64,000 nt of DNA from Lichenicoccus sp964247695 (GTDB lineage Bacteria; Pseudomonadota; Alphaproteobacteria; Acetobacterales; Acetobacteraceae), in NCBI GenBank assembly GCA_964247695.1, contig CAXTVI010000022.1, forward strand, positions 13,531-77,530. The letters run 5' to 3'. The notes below the pieces were generated by a model. It saw nothing but the letters and a program-made list of their open reading frames with translations. It had not been told where the DNA came from and did not search any database. Below, piece by piece: positions 8,283 to 16,340 of the stretch (position 1 is its first letter; each line of letters starts with the position of its first letter). The position numbers and the translations under genes were made by a program.

Positions 8283-8986
8283 TAGGTGACGGGGGCGCCG
8301 AACGGGGCGCGGGTTACGGTCTCGGGCGCGCGCGGCTGCACCCTTACCACCTGCAGGCGCCTTGCGCGCAGCGCGAGCGGCGATGGGTGCCGGGCGGCAA
8401 GCACCCCGTCGACGGCGCGACGGCTCGGGCCGATCAGGAACTCGACCCGCCGGTTGCGGGCGCGCGATGCCTCGTCGTCGCCACCGCCCGCCACCGGCTC
8501 GCGCAGGCCGACGCCCACGGCCTCGAACTCCGAGCGTGGCAGGCCGGCTGCCACCAGCTCGCGGACGATCTCGCGGGCCCGTCGCTGCGACAGCGCGAGG
8601 TTGTAGGAATCGCTGCCGACATTGTCGGTATGGCCGACCACCGCGACATGCGGCGCACCGGTCGTGCCCGCACGCAGCCGCACGACAAGCGCCGCCAGCA
8701 CCGGGGCTGCACCGGGCCGCGGATGATCGCGATCCGTATCGAAGAACACCCGGGCGTCATAGGTGAGGCTGGTCACGCGCATCGTGCCGCCGGCGACCGG
8801 CACGCTGAACTCTTCGACCTGCGGCTGGTCGACCTGCGGCTGGTCAGCCGATGGAACCGTCGCCGAGGTGGCGCTGGCGACGGACGTATGCGACGCCTCC
8901 TGGGCGGCCGGCGCGACAGTCCGGGTGTTGCAGCCCAGGCAGCAGGCGCACAGCAGGATCGGAAGAAGGCGCGCGGCACGGCTCAT
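8279..8986 (-). CDS. OmpA-family peptidoglycan-associated lipoprotein
   Basis: 235 residues. The signal peptide ends in a lipobox-like CLGC, so the mature protein is probably lipid-anchored. After a short repeat-like linker (ADQPQVDQPQVEE), an OmpA C-terminal domain (about 70-190) shows the peptidoglycan-binding signature: FFDTDRD, VVGHTDNVGSDSYNLALSQR, RAREIVRELVAAG, RARNRRVEFLI. The conserved Asp/Arg that bind diaminopimelate in OmpA domains are present (GHTDN, RNRRVEF). A basic C-terminal tail of about 40 residues follows. It is the first gene of the three-gene operon and probably anchors the complex to the cell wall. Confidence 0.85.
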   Translation of the reverse strand: MSRAARLLPILLCACCLGCNTRTVAPAAQEASHTSVASATSATVPSADQPQVDQPQVEEFSVPVAGGTMRVTSLTYDARVFFDTDRDHPRPGAAPVLAALVVRLRAGTTGAPHVAVVGHTDNVGSDSYNLALSQRRAREIVRELVAAGLPRSEFEAVGVGLREPVAGGGDDEASRARNRRVEFLIGPSRRAVDGVLAARHPSPLALRARRLQVVRVQPRAPETVTRAPFGAPVTY

Positions 8987-9076
8987 GCCTCGAATATGCG
9001 GATCGCAACGACAGAGTCCAAGCGTTGCGGACGGTCCATTACGATAATAGAACGTATAGCAGCCGGGGGCAAGGTC

Positions 9077-9712
9077 CTAGCTTGCGAGCGAGGCCGCGAT
9101 GTTGACGCCAAGCGCGATGATTGCCGTGTTGAACAAGTACGCCACCAGCGAGTGGGCCAGCACCAGCTTGCGCATCTCCGCACTCTGGGTCGTCACGTCG
9201 CTGACCTGGCTCGCGACCGCCATGCAAAACGAGAAGTACAGGAACTCCCCGTAGTCAGGCTTGTCGTTGCCGGGAAACAGCAGGCCCTTCCCGTCGCGCC
9301 AGAACTCGTGCGCGTAGTGCGTCGCGAAGATGGTGTGGATGAAGAACCAGGAGAGCAGCACGGTGGCGCCGGCCAGCGCCTCCGACCAAGGGGCGTGCGC
9401 CTTGCCGTGCGCCTGCGCCAGCTCGATGACGATGGCGCCGAGCGAGGCGAGTGCCGCCACGATGGTCACGAGCAGCACGCCCCAGTTGCCCTCGTCGAGC
9501 AGGTCGGCGACGCGGGCGAGACCCTCGGTGGTGGAGCGGCGCACCATGACCATGAAGGTGACGCCGTAGGCGAGCACGCCCAGGTTCCAGCCGATCAGGC
9601 AGGCGGTGATCGGACGCAGCTCGCGCCCCGCCACGACCGCCGCAAGCATGGCGACGACGATGCCCACCACCAGCGAGGGGCGATGACGCAGGTGCCTCAG
9701 GCCAGCCGGCAT
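9077..9712 (-). CDS. DUF1345 family integral membrane protein
   Basis: 211-residue membrane protein. It has five predicted hydrophobic helices and the conserved pieces of DUF1345: a WNLGVLAY segment, RRSTTEG, LLSWFFIHTIFATHYAHEFW, and DYGEFLYFSFCMAVASQVSDV. The family is widespread in Proteobacteria and its function is unknown; the conserved histidines in the THYAH stretch are a notable family feature. It begins 1 nt after the stop of the 86-residue gene upstream and is probably co-transcribed with it. Confidence 0.9.
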   Translation of the reverse strand: MPAGLRHLRHRPSLVVGIVVAMLAAVVAGRELRPITACLIGWNLGVLAYGVTFMVMVRRSTTEGLARVADLLDEGNWGVLLVTIVAALASLGAIVIELAQAHGKAHAPWSEALAGATVLLSWFFIHTIFATHYAHEFWRDGKGLLFPGNDKPDYGEFLYFSFCMAVASQVSDVTTQSAEMRKLVLAHSLVAYLFNTAIIALGVNIAASLAS

Positions 9713-9713
9713 C

Positions 9714-9974
9714 CTACCAGCCGCGCCGAGCGCGCGAGCGCTGCCACATGAACACCAGCAGCAGGCCGCCGCCGACGAGCAGGATCGCCTCGGGGATGCT
9801 CAGGTGGCGCATCAGCCGGAACACCAGGCCATAGATCAGCGAGTGCACCAGCGCGGAGACGACCATGTTTGCGACCCAGCCGCCTGCATATCCGTGCTGG
9901 TATCCGTAGCCGCTGCCGAAGGCATGGTGGAAGGCGGCACGGTGGAACACCGCTGGTTGGATGAGAGCATGCAT
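9714..9974 (-). CDS. Small membrane protein, unknown
   Basis: 86 residues. A histidine/tyrosine/glycine-rich N-terminal part (FHHAFGSGYGYQHGYAGG, about 15-32) precedes two hydrophobic helices (about 36-52 and 62-78) and a basic C-terminus. I recognise no family. It immediately precedes DUF1345, separated by 1 nt, so the two are probably an operon. Coding is supported by this coupling and a clean membrane-protein composition. A purine-rich ribosome-binding site is not strong. Confidence 0.6.
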   Translation of the reverse strand: MHALIQPAVFHRAAFHHAFGSGYGYQHGYAGGWVANMVVSALVHSLIYGLVFRLMRHLSIPEAILLVGGGLLLVFMWQRSRARRGW

Positions 9975-10049
9975 CGGCCGGATCTCGGTCTCTCTGGTGA
10001 AGCGGTTCGGCCAGAGAGATAGAGCGTCGCGCGCCGCAGCGTAAGCGCC

Positions 10050-10517
10050 CTATGCGCTGTGAAACAACAGTTCCTCCTCCAGTGTGGGTTCCTCTTCCAT
10101 GGTGAGCCTGTGCAGGGTCTCGAACAGGGCGTTGCCGGTCATGCGGGACATGTCGAAGCCGCTGCTGCCCCCAAGCGCGCCGAAACGTAACGCGCCGGCC
10201 TCGGACTTGCCGACGAAGGCCATCGACCAGTTGCTGAAGGCCCGCGCCAGCACCGGCTCGAACGCCAGCATCAGCACGTCACCGTGGTTGGGGTCCTGCT
10301 GGATCCGCTCGAAGGTCTGCTCGACCGCCGTGGCCGGCCCCTCGAGCACCTGGGCAAAGGCTCCTGCATTGAATATCAGTGCGCCGGTGACACCGAGGCG
10401 CTCGTTGCTGCGCCGGCTGCCCACGAGGATGCGCTCGACGACTGCCTCGACCTCCTCCGGTGAGCCTGGAATGAGGTTGCGGCTGTAGTAGACCAGCCGG
10501 TGCAATAAATCGCTCAT
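10050..10517 (-). CDS. BLUF-domain blue-light sensor
   Basis: 155-residue stand-alone BLUF photoreceptor (sensor of blue light using FAD). The residues needed for the flavin hydrogen-bond switch are visible: Tyr10 in RLVYYSRN, Asn38 in SRRSNERLGVTGALIF, Gln56 in FAQVLEG, and Trp97/Met99 in FSNWSMAF. About 55 residues follow the core and could form the capping helices. There is no output domain on this chain. The start codon overlaps the stop of the GGDEF-EAL gene by 4 nt (ATGA), so the sensor is translationally coupled to a cyclic-di-GMP enzyme and probably regulates it in trans. Confidence 0.95.
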   Translation of the reverse strand: MSDLLHRLVYYSRNLIPGSPEEVEAVVERILVGSRRSNERLGVTGALIFNAGAFAQVLEGPATAVEQTFERIQQDPNHGDVLMLAFEPVLARAFSNWSMAFVGKSEAGALRFGALGGSSGFDMSRMTGNALFETLHRLTMEEEPTLEEELLFHSA

Positions 10518-12217
10518 GCCATGAGCTCCTTCGCGTCAACGATGAAATTTGGGGAAATAGAGCCTGGCCTCAGCAGGATGCCGGCCGCGGCCGCGGCGTT
10601 CATTGGTCGCCCGGTCAGGAAGCCCTGCACCTCGCTGCACCCCTCGGCGCGCATGCGGGCGAGTTGCTGGTGGGTCTCGATCCCTTCCGCTGTCGTCCGC
10701 ATGCCCAGGCTCGCCCCCAGTGCCGCGACGGCACGCACGATGGCTGTGGCATGGCTGTCGTTCTCGGAGCCGCTGACGAAGGACTGGTCGATCTTGATCT
10801 TGTCGAACGGAAATTTCCGGAGGTAGCTGAGCGATGAATAACCGGTGCCGAAATCATCCATCGAGATCCGCACGCCAAGCGCCTTGATCGCGTGCAGGAT
10901 CTCCAGCACACGGTCGGTGTCGTTGAGCATGACACCCTCGGTGATCTCGAGTTCGAGGCGCGACGGCTTCAGGCCGGTCGCCTTCAGCACCGCTGTGACC
11001 GCCTTGAGCAGAGTGCTCTCGCCGCGGAACTGCGCGGCCGAGACGTTCACCGCAATCGAGACCTCCTGGTTCCAGCCGGCAGCCTCGCGACAGGCGGTGC
11101 GCAAGGCCCACTCGCCAATCGCGGTGATCAGGCCAGTCTCCTCGGCAAGCGGCACGAAGTCTCCAGGCGAGACCAGACCGCGTTCCGGATGGTTCCAGCG
11201 CAGCAGGGCCTCGAAACCGACCAGCACGTCGCGCTCGAGATCGAACTGCGGCTGGTAGACCATCTCGAACTGCTTCAGCGCAACGGCCCGGCGCAGGTCG
11301 ATCTCCATCAGCCGGCGCGCCTCCATCGCCTCGTTCATGCCCGCCTTGAAGAACCGGAACAGGCCGCGGCCGTCGCTCTTGGCGCGGTAGAGGGCGAGAT
11401 CCGCATGCTTGAGCAGGGTCTCCGCCTCGTCGCCGTCATCGGGCATGAGCGCGATGCCGACGCTGACGCCGATATTGACCATGTGACCCATGACCACGTA
11501 CGAGCGCCCGATCAGGTCGACCAGCCGCTTGGCCATCGCTTCGATGGCTGTCGGCTGTGGCGAGTCCGCGAGCAGGATGGCGAATTCATCGCCGCCGAAG
11601 CGCGCCACCAGATCGCCCTGGCGCACCGTCGTGTTCAGCCGTTCCGCGACCTTGATCAGCAGCGCGTCGCCGACCGGATGCCCGAGCGTGTCGTTCACCG
11701 CCTTGAAGCGATCGAGATCGAGCGCCAGCACCGCCGCCGAGCCGCCGTCGCGCTTGCGGATCGACAGCAGCTCGGCAAGCCGTTCGCGCATCTCGATCCG
11801 GTTCACGAGCCCGGTCAGCGGGTCGCGCGCGGCCCGCTCGGTCTCGCGCACGTAGCGGGTCACATCGAGCAGCGTGATGACGAAGCCGTTGCTGCCGGTG
11901 GCCCGGCTGCGGCCATCCAGGATCCGGCCATCCAGCAGGCGCACGCGCGTCGCGATCTCCGTGCCGGCCTCGACCGCCGCTGCCAGTTCGCCACCGTTGG
12001 AGACGCCCGACAACGCGAACAGCCCGCGCAACTTGAGCCCGACCGGGGGCACCGGCGAGAAGAACCCGGCCGCACAGGGATTGGCCAGCACGATCTCGCT
12101 GTCGCCGTCGACCGTGATCACCCCGACGGCGAGTTCGGCCAGCGCGTCGGCGGCAACGTCAGGTCGTGCGCCGGTTCCGGCGACGCGGCCGATGCCTGCA
12201 AGCCCGTCTCTGTCCAT
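10514..12217 (-). CDS. PAS-GGDEF-EAL cyclic-di-GMP enzyme
   Basis: 567 residues. A short PAS-like sensor (about 25-125) is followed by a GGDEF domain (about 128-295) with an intact FGGDEF at 207-212 and an inhibitory-site RxxD (R199-D202) five residues before it. The EAL domain (about 305-555) has EALLRW at 336-341, the NVSAAQF asparagine, ELEITEG, DDFGTGYSSLSYLR, KIDQSFV and AEGIET. Both catalytic sites look intact, so the protein could make and degrade cyclic-di-GMP; the net direction cannot be told from sequence. No signal peptide or membrane helix is visible. The BLUF gene follows with overlapping start/stop codons. A 17-nt palindrome and an 11-bp hairpin lie directly upstream. Confidence 0.96.
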   Translation of the reverse strand: MDRDGLAGIGRVAGTGARPDVAADALAELAVGVITVDGDSEIVLANPCAAGFFSPVPPVGLKLRGLFALSGVSNGGELAAAVEAGTEIATRVRLLDGRILDGRSRATGSNGFVITLLDVTRYVRETERAARDPLTGLVNRIEMRERLAELLSIRKRDGGSAAVLALDLDRFKAVNDTLGHPVGDALLIKVAERLNTTVRQGDLVARFGGDEFAILLADSPQPTAIEAMAKRLVDLIGRSYVVMGHMVNIGVSVGIALMPDDGDEAETLLKHADLALYRAKSDGRGLFRFFKAGMNEAMEARRLMEIDLRRAVALKQFEMVYQPQFDLERDVLVGFEALLRWNHPERGLVSPGDFVPLAEETGLITAIGEWALRTACREAAGWNQEVSIAVNVSAAQFRGESTLLKAVTAVLKATGLKPSRLELEITEGVMLNDTDRVLEILHAIKALGVRISMDDFGTGYSSLSYLRKFPFDKIKIDQSFVSGSENDSHATAIVRAVAALGASLGMRTTAEGIETHQQLARMRAEGCSEVQGFLTGRPMNAAAAAGILLRPGSISPNFIVDAKELMA

Positions 12218-12236
12218 CCTGAAGCCTCACGCTGGT

Positions 12237-12267
12237 CGTTCTGGCCGCCATGCTTACGGCCAGAACG
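12237..12267 (-). promoter_or_regulatory. 11-bp perfect hairpin in the leader of the GGDEF-EAL/BLUF operon
   Basis: Arms 12237-12247 and 12257-12267 (cgttctggccg / cggccagaacg) pair perfectly around a 9-nt loop. On the minus strand this hairpin ends about 19 nt before the ATG of the GGDEF-EAL gene, so it would sit in the mRNA leader if transcription begins upstream. No U-run follows, so it is not a standard intrinsic terminator of the upstream aldo-keto reductase gene. Confidence 0.55.
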
Positions 12268-12283
12268 CTAACGTAACGTTAGC
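12267..12283. promoter_or_regulatory. 17-nt perfect palindrome, candidate repressor operator
   Basis: gctaacgt-a-acgttagc is a perfect 8+8 inverted repeat with a single central base. Such short-spaced AT-containing palindromes are typical operators for dimeric regulators (TetR-like in general style, not assigned). It sits 50 nt upstream of the GGDEF-EAL start and shares one base with the adjacent hairpin. No regulator gene is adjacent. Confidence 0.5.
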
Positions 12284-12307
12284 TTCGGGAGGAAGGACCG
12301 GATCGCC

Positions 12308-13348
12308 TCAGGCGGAGACGGCCTCCGAGGTTGCCGAGCCGCGCCAAAGGTCGATCCCGCTCTCGACCGCGTAGCTGTCGATCTCACGCAGCTCGTCCGC
12401 GGAGAAGCCAAGCGTCTTCAGAGCATCCAGGCTGTCATCGAGCTGCTTCACCGAACGCGCGCCCACCAGCGCCGAGGTGACCCTCCGGTCGCGCAGCACC
12501 CATGCGATCGCCATCTGCGCCAGGCTCTGGCCGCGCCGCTTCGCGATACCGTCCAGCGCCCGCACCCGGCCGATCAGGTCGTCGCTGAGCAGGTCCTTCG
12601 AGAACGAGCTGCCCTTGGCGGCGCGGGCATCATCCGGCACGCCGTTCAAATACTTGGCGGTCAGCAGCCCCTGGCCGAGCGGGGAAAAGGCGATGCAGCC
12701 GGCGCCGATCTCGTCGAGGGTGGCGAGCAGCCCGTCCTCGATCCAGCGATTGACCATCGAGTAGGAGGGCTGGTGGATCAGCAGCGGTGTCCCGAGGCCG
12801 CGCAGGATCGCGTGCGCCTTGCGCGTCATCTCCGGCGAGTAGGACGAGATGCCGACATAGAGCGCCTTGCCCTGGCGCACGAGGTGGTCGAGCGCCCCCA
12901 TGGTCTCCTCGAGCGGCGTGCTGGTGTCGAGGCGGTGCGAATAGAAGATGTCGACATAGTCGAGACCCATCCGCTGCAGGCTCTCGTCGAGGCTGCTGAC
13001 CAGGTACTTGCGCGAGCCGCCGACGCCGTACGGGCCCGGCCACATGTCCCAGCCGGCCTTGCTGGAGATCACCAGCTCGTTGCGGTGCGCGCGCAGGTCG
13101 GTGGCGAGCATGCGGCCGAAATTCTCCTCGGCGGAGCCGTATGGAGGGCCATAGTTGTTGGCGAGGTCGAAATGCGTGACGCCGCGGTCGAAGGCGCGGC
13201 GGACCACGGCGCGGCCAGTCTCGTAGACGTCGGTGCCGCCGAAATTGTGCCACAGGCCGAGCGAGATCGGCGGCAGGTCGAGGCCGCTGCGGCCGCAGCG
13301 GCGGAAGGCGGCCTGCTCGTACCGGGCGGGGTCGGGAACATAGGTCAT
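12308..13348 (-). CDS. Aldo-keto reductase, YghZ/Gpr (L-glyceraldehyde 3-phosphate reductase) type
   Basis: 346-residue NADPH-dependent reductase. The catalytic tetrad is complete: Asp61 and Tyr66 (FDLANNYGPPYGSAE), Lys97 (ISSKAGW), His138 (FYSHRLD). The text MTYVPDPARY at the start, SRKYLVSSLDESLQRMGLDYVDIFYSHR and the GPYG...GSRK stretch match the YghZ subgroup, which detoxifies L-glyceraldehyde 3-phosphate and methylglyoxal. The open frame continues upstream to 13804 but only the ATG at 13348 starts the family sequence. It lies 25 nt downstream of hemD on the same strand and may be read from the hem transcript. Confidence 0.9.
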   Translation of the reverse strand: MTYVPDPARYEQAAFRRCGRSGLDLPPISLGLWHNFGGTDVYETGRAVVRRAFDRGVTHFDLANNYGPPYGSAEENFGRMLATDLRAHRNELVISSKAGWDMWPGPYGVGGSRKYLVSSLDESLQRMGLDYVDIFYSHRLDTSTPLEETMGALDHLVRQGKALYVGISSYSPEMTRKAHAILRGLGTPLLIHQPSYSMVNRWIEDGLLATLDEIGAGCIAFSPLGQGLLTAKYLNGVPDDARAAKGSSFSKDLLSDDLIGRVRALDGIAKRRGQSLAQMAIAWVLRDRRVTSALVGARSVKQLDDSLDALKTLGFSADELREIDSYAVESGIDLWRGSATSEAVSA

Positions 13349-13373
13349 GGCCAGAAATCCTTTGTGGTGGACA

Positions 13374-14102
13374 CTAGGTCCTGATGGTTGGGGCGGCGTG
13401 CTGCAGGAGTTCGAGCAGCGCACTGGCCTGTGGACGGGCCGCGATACGTATGGCCCGCCATGGTAGCGCTCCCAACACCCTACCAGCGGCGCCGCTGATC
13501 GCCAATGCGTCGACCGCGGCAAGGGTCGGATGCAGCGCCTCGGGCAGCCGGCGGATGAAGCTCTCCGCGGTCTCCGCCGAGAAAAACAGGCACGCTTCGA
13601 CCGCATGCGCGGCGAGCGCCGAGCGCGCCGCAGCCGGGAGGGCCGCCACCGGATGCGCCGCGTACACGACGCGCCGGTGCACGGTCCAGCCGCGTGCCCG
13701 CAAACCAGCTGCAAGGGCGATCCCCTGTCTCGCGCCGCTTGCGAGCAGAATGGCCGCATTTGCCGGCAGCAGCTGCTGCGCCACCGCCGCCAGCGCGTCC
13801 GCATCGCCCCCGGCGCTCGTCACCTGTCGGAAGCCGGCCGCGCGCGCGCGCTGCGCCGTGCGGTCGCCGACGCCGAGCAGCGCGATCCCGAACCAGGCGG
13901 GATCCGCTGCCGCGAAACGGGCCAGCGGTGCGACCGCCTGGCCGCTGGTGACCAGGATCGCATCGAGGCGGCACGGCTCCGGCAGGCGCGGCGGTCGCGT
14001 CGCAATCCGCAGCATCGGGCAGGCAATCGCCTGGAAGCCCAGGGCCGCCACCGCCTGCATCGTCTCGCGCAATCCCGGTTCCGGCCGGGTCACCAGCACC
14101 AC
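13374..14102 (-). CDS. hemD: Uroporphyrinogen-III synthase
   Basis: 242 residues. The enzyme cyclises hydroxymethylbilane to uroporphyrinogen III in tetrapyrrole synthesis. HemD is poorly conserved, but the opening VLVTRPEPGLRETMQAVAA, the DAILVTSGQAV block, the LLGVGDRTA stretch and the late FFSAETAESFIRRL block fit it. A GTG start at 14102 is chosen because GGAG lies 6 nt before it, and it follows the hemC stop by 19 nt. An ATG 31 codons earlier would overlap hemC. Its position straight after hemC supports the call. Confidence 0.88.
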   Translation of the reverse strand: MVLVTRPEPGLRETMQAVAALGFQAIACPMLRIATRPPRLPEPCRLDAILVTSGQAVAPLARFAAADPAWFGIALLGVGDRTAQRARAAGFRQVTSAGGDADALAAVAQQLLPANAAILLASGARQGIALAAGLRARGWTVHRRVVYAAHPVAALPAAARSALAAHAVEACLFFSAETAESFIRRLPEALHPTLAAVDALAISGAAGRVLGALPWRAIRIAARPQASALLELLQHAAPTIRT

Positions 14103-14121
14103 CCGCCTCTCCTGCAGGCCG

Positions 14122-15192
14122 CTACTCGGCAAAGATGTCCGGCGGGCTGTCGGCACGCAGGCTGTGGCCGAGCTCGCGGCCCAGCCGTTCCGCATCGGCA
14201 GGCGCGCCGCTGATCGCGCGCCGGAGCAGGAACGAGCCGTCCGCGCGCGCCACCAGCCCGGTGAGATGCAGTTCCGGCGGGCCGCCGGCCACCACCGGGA
14301 TCAGCCTGGCATGGCCGCCGATGGGCGTCCGGCAGGAGCCGTCGAGCTCGGCGAGCAGCGCGCGCTCGGCGGTGGCGACCGCCCGCGCCTCGTAATCCTC
14401 GATCGCCGCCAACAGTTCGCGCAGCTCGGCATCGTCCGCGCGCACCGTGACCCCCACGATGCCCTGCCCCGCCGACGGCACCATCACCTCGGGATCGAGC
14501 ACCACGTCGGCGCGGTCCTCCATGCCCAGTCGCCGCAGCCCGGCCAGCGCCAGCAGGCTCGCATCGCAACGGCGCGCTGCGAGCTTGTCGATCCGGCTCT
14601 GCACGTTGCCGCGCAGCATCACGATGCGCAGGTCGGGCCGCGCATGCAGCAGCTGCGACTGTCGGCGCACCGAGGAGGTCCCGATCACAGCGCCCTGCGG
14701 CAGGCTGGTGTAGGGGTCGGCGGGATCGGGCAGCACGCAGTCCTGACCCAGGATCAGCACGTCACGGGCATCCTCGCGACGCAGCGTGCACGCCAGCACC
14801 AGGCCCGGCGGCAGCGTCGTCTCCAGGTCCTTGAGGCTGTGCACGGCGAAATCGATGCGGCCGTCGAGCAGGGCCTCGTGGATCTCCTTGGCGAACAACC
14901 CCTTGCCGCCGATCTCGGCCAGCAGGCGGTCCTGCACCCGGTCGCCTGTGGTGCTGATCGGATGCTCCTGGAACGCGCCCATGTCGCGCAGCACCGGACA
15001 GAAGCGGGTCAGCATGGTCAGGAAGGCACGGGTCTGCACCATGGCGAGCGGCGAGCCGCGCGTGCCGACGCGCAGCGGCAGGGAGCGCCGGTGCGAGGCA
15101 GCGGCCGGTCCCTGCGTGGACAGGCCGCGCGCGGCGGCGGCGGCGGCGACTTTCTGGAGCGCGGATGAAGGCTGTGCGGGACCCATGGGCAT
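14122..15192 (-). CDS. hemC: Hydroxymethylbilane synthase (porphobilinogen deaminase)
   Basis: 356 residues; polymerises four porphobilinogen units into hydroxymethylbilane. Signatures seen: RVGTRGSPLAMVQT, HSLKDLETTLP, GTSSVRRQSQLL, LRGNVQSRIDKL, and Cys287 in GSCRTPIGG, which holds the dipyrromethane cofactor. The N-terminus carries about 38 extra residues before the usual start of the fold (an alanine-rich stretch, ALQKVAAAAAARGLS). A later start would give the standard length of about 310-320, but no better start with a ribosome site is evident. It is divergent from tsaD, with 56 nt between start codons. Confidence 0.95.
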   Translation of the reverse strand: MPMGPAQPSSALQKVAAAAAARGLSTQGPAAASHRRSLPLRVGTRGSPLAMVQTRAFLTMLTRFCPVLRDMGAFQEHPISTTGDRVQDRLLAEIGGKGLFAKEIHEALLDGRIDFAVHSLKDLETTLPPGLVLACTLRREDARDVLILGQDCVLPDPADPYTSLPQGAVIGTSSVRRQSQLLHARPDLRIVMLRGNVQSRIDKLAARRCDASLLALAGLRRLGMEDRADVVLDPEVMVPSAGQGIVGVTVRADDAELRELLAAIEDYEARAVATAERALLAELDGSCRTPIGGHARLIPVVAGGPPELHLTGLVARADGSFLLRRAISGAPADAERLGRELGHSLRADSPPDIFAE

Positions 15193-15248
15193 GTCCTATT
15201 ACCGGCCACGCCTCAAGGAAAGCCTGAGCCCTGAACGCCAGCCCGCCT

Positions 15249-16340
15249 TTGCCCCAGACAGCAGCGCGATGGCCGGGCGGACCGGTGCTCGCGATCGAGA
15301 GCTCCTGCGACGACACCGCGTGCGCGATCCTCGACTTGGGGGGGCGGGTGCTGGCCGAGGCGGTGCTGAGCCAGTCGGGCCATGCCGAGTTCGGCGGCGT
15401 GGTGCCGGAGATCGCGGCTCGCGCGCACCTCGTCCATCTGCCGGACCTGGTCCGGCGGGTGCTGGCCGAGGCGGGACTGGTCGCGGGCGACCTTGGCGCG
15501 GTCGCCGCCAGTGCCGGCCCAGGCCTCATCGGCGGCCTGATCGTCGGCAGCGGGGTCGCCAAGGGCCTGGCCCTGTCGCTCGGCATTCCGTTCGTTCCGG
15601 TCAACCATATCGAGGCGCATGCGCTCACCGCCCGGCTGCCCGGACTGGTGCCGCAAGGAGCCGGGTTCCCCTACCTGCTGCTGCTTGTGTCGGGCGGTCA
15701 CTGCCAGTGCATCGCCGTCGACGGTCTCGGCCGCTATCGCAGGCTCGGCGGGACCATCGACGACGCCGCCGGCGAGGCGTTCGACAAGGTCGCCAAGATG
15801 CTCGGCCTCGGCTGGCCGGGTGGCCCGGCGCTCGAACGGCTCGCCCGCTACGGCGATCCTGCCGCCGTGGCGCTGCCGCGCCCGCTGCTGGGACGGCCGG
15901 GCTGCGACTTCTCCTTCAGCGGCCTCAAGACGGCGGTGGCGCAGCGCCTCGCGGGCCTGCCGGCGGACGCGCCCCTGCAGCACCAGCAGGCGGCGGACCT
16001 CGCCGCGGGCTTCCAGGCGGCGGTGGCCGACGTGCTGGCCGACCGGGTGCTGCACGCGCTCGCGATGATGCCCGAGGCCGGCCTGCTGGTGGTGGCGGGC
16101 GGGGTCGCCGCGAATGCGACGCTGCGCGCGCGTCTCGCCACCGTTGCGGCATCGCGCGGGGTGCGGTTCGCCGCCCCGCCGCTGCCGCTCTGCACCGACA
16201 ATGCGGTCATGGTCGCCTGGACCGCGGTAGAGCGGCTGTGTGCCGGCGCCGTGGACGACCTGCTGGCGCCGGCGCGCCCGCGCTGGCCGCTGGAGAAGAT
16301 GACGGCCCCCGTGGACGCAGCGCAGGCCGCACGCGCGTGA
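15249..16340 (+). CDS. tsaD: tRNA N6-adenosine threonylcarbamoyltransferase
   Basis: 363 residues. TsaD transfers threonylcarbamoyl to A37 of ANN-decoding tRNAs together with TsaB and TsaE. Seen: AIESSCDDTA, the metal-binding H120-IEA-H124, VSGGHCQ, GGTIDDAAGEAFDKVAKMLG, CDFSFSGLKTAV, and VAGGVAANATLRARL. It opens a compact cluster: the stop codon overlaps the rlmJ GTG start by 4 nt, and gpsA follows with another 4-nt overlap. The tsaD-gpsA linkage is common in alphaproteobacteria. Confidence 0.96.
   Translation: MPQTAARWPGGPVLAIESSCDDTACAILDLGGRVLAEAVLSQSGHAEFGGVVPEIAARAHLVHLPDLVRRVLAEAGLVAGDLGAVAASAGPGLIGGLIVGSGVAKGLALSLGIPFVPVNHIEAHALTARLPGLVPQGAGFPYLLLLVSGGHCQCIAVDGLGRYRRLGGTIDDAAGEAFDKVAKMLGLGWPGGPALERLARYGDPAAVALPRPLLGRPGCDFSFSGLKTAVAQRLAGLPADAPLQHQQAADLAAGFQAAVADVLADRVLHALAMMPEAGLLVVAGGVAANATLRARLATVAASRGVRFAAPPLPLCTDNAVMVAWTAVERLCAGAVDDLLAPARPRWPLEKMTAPVDAAQAARA

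Noticed and set aside
5711..8986. Possible Zorya-like antiphage system, because an OmpA protein and a coiled-coil membrane protein are adjacent
   Set aside because: The OmpA protein is a lipoprotein rather than an inner-membrane ZorB-type protein, no MotA/ExbB signature is visible, and no helicase or nuclease partner is present.
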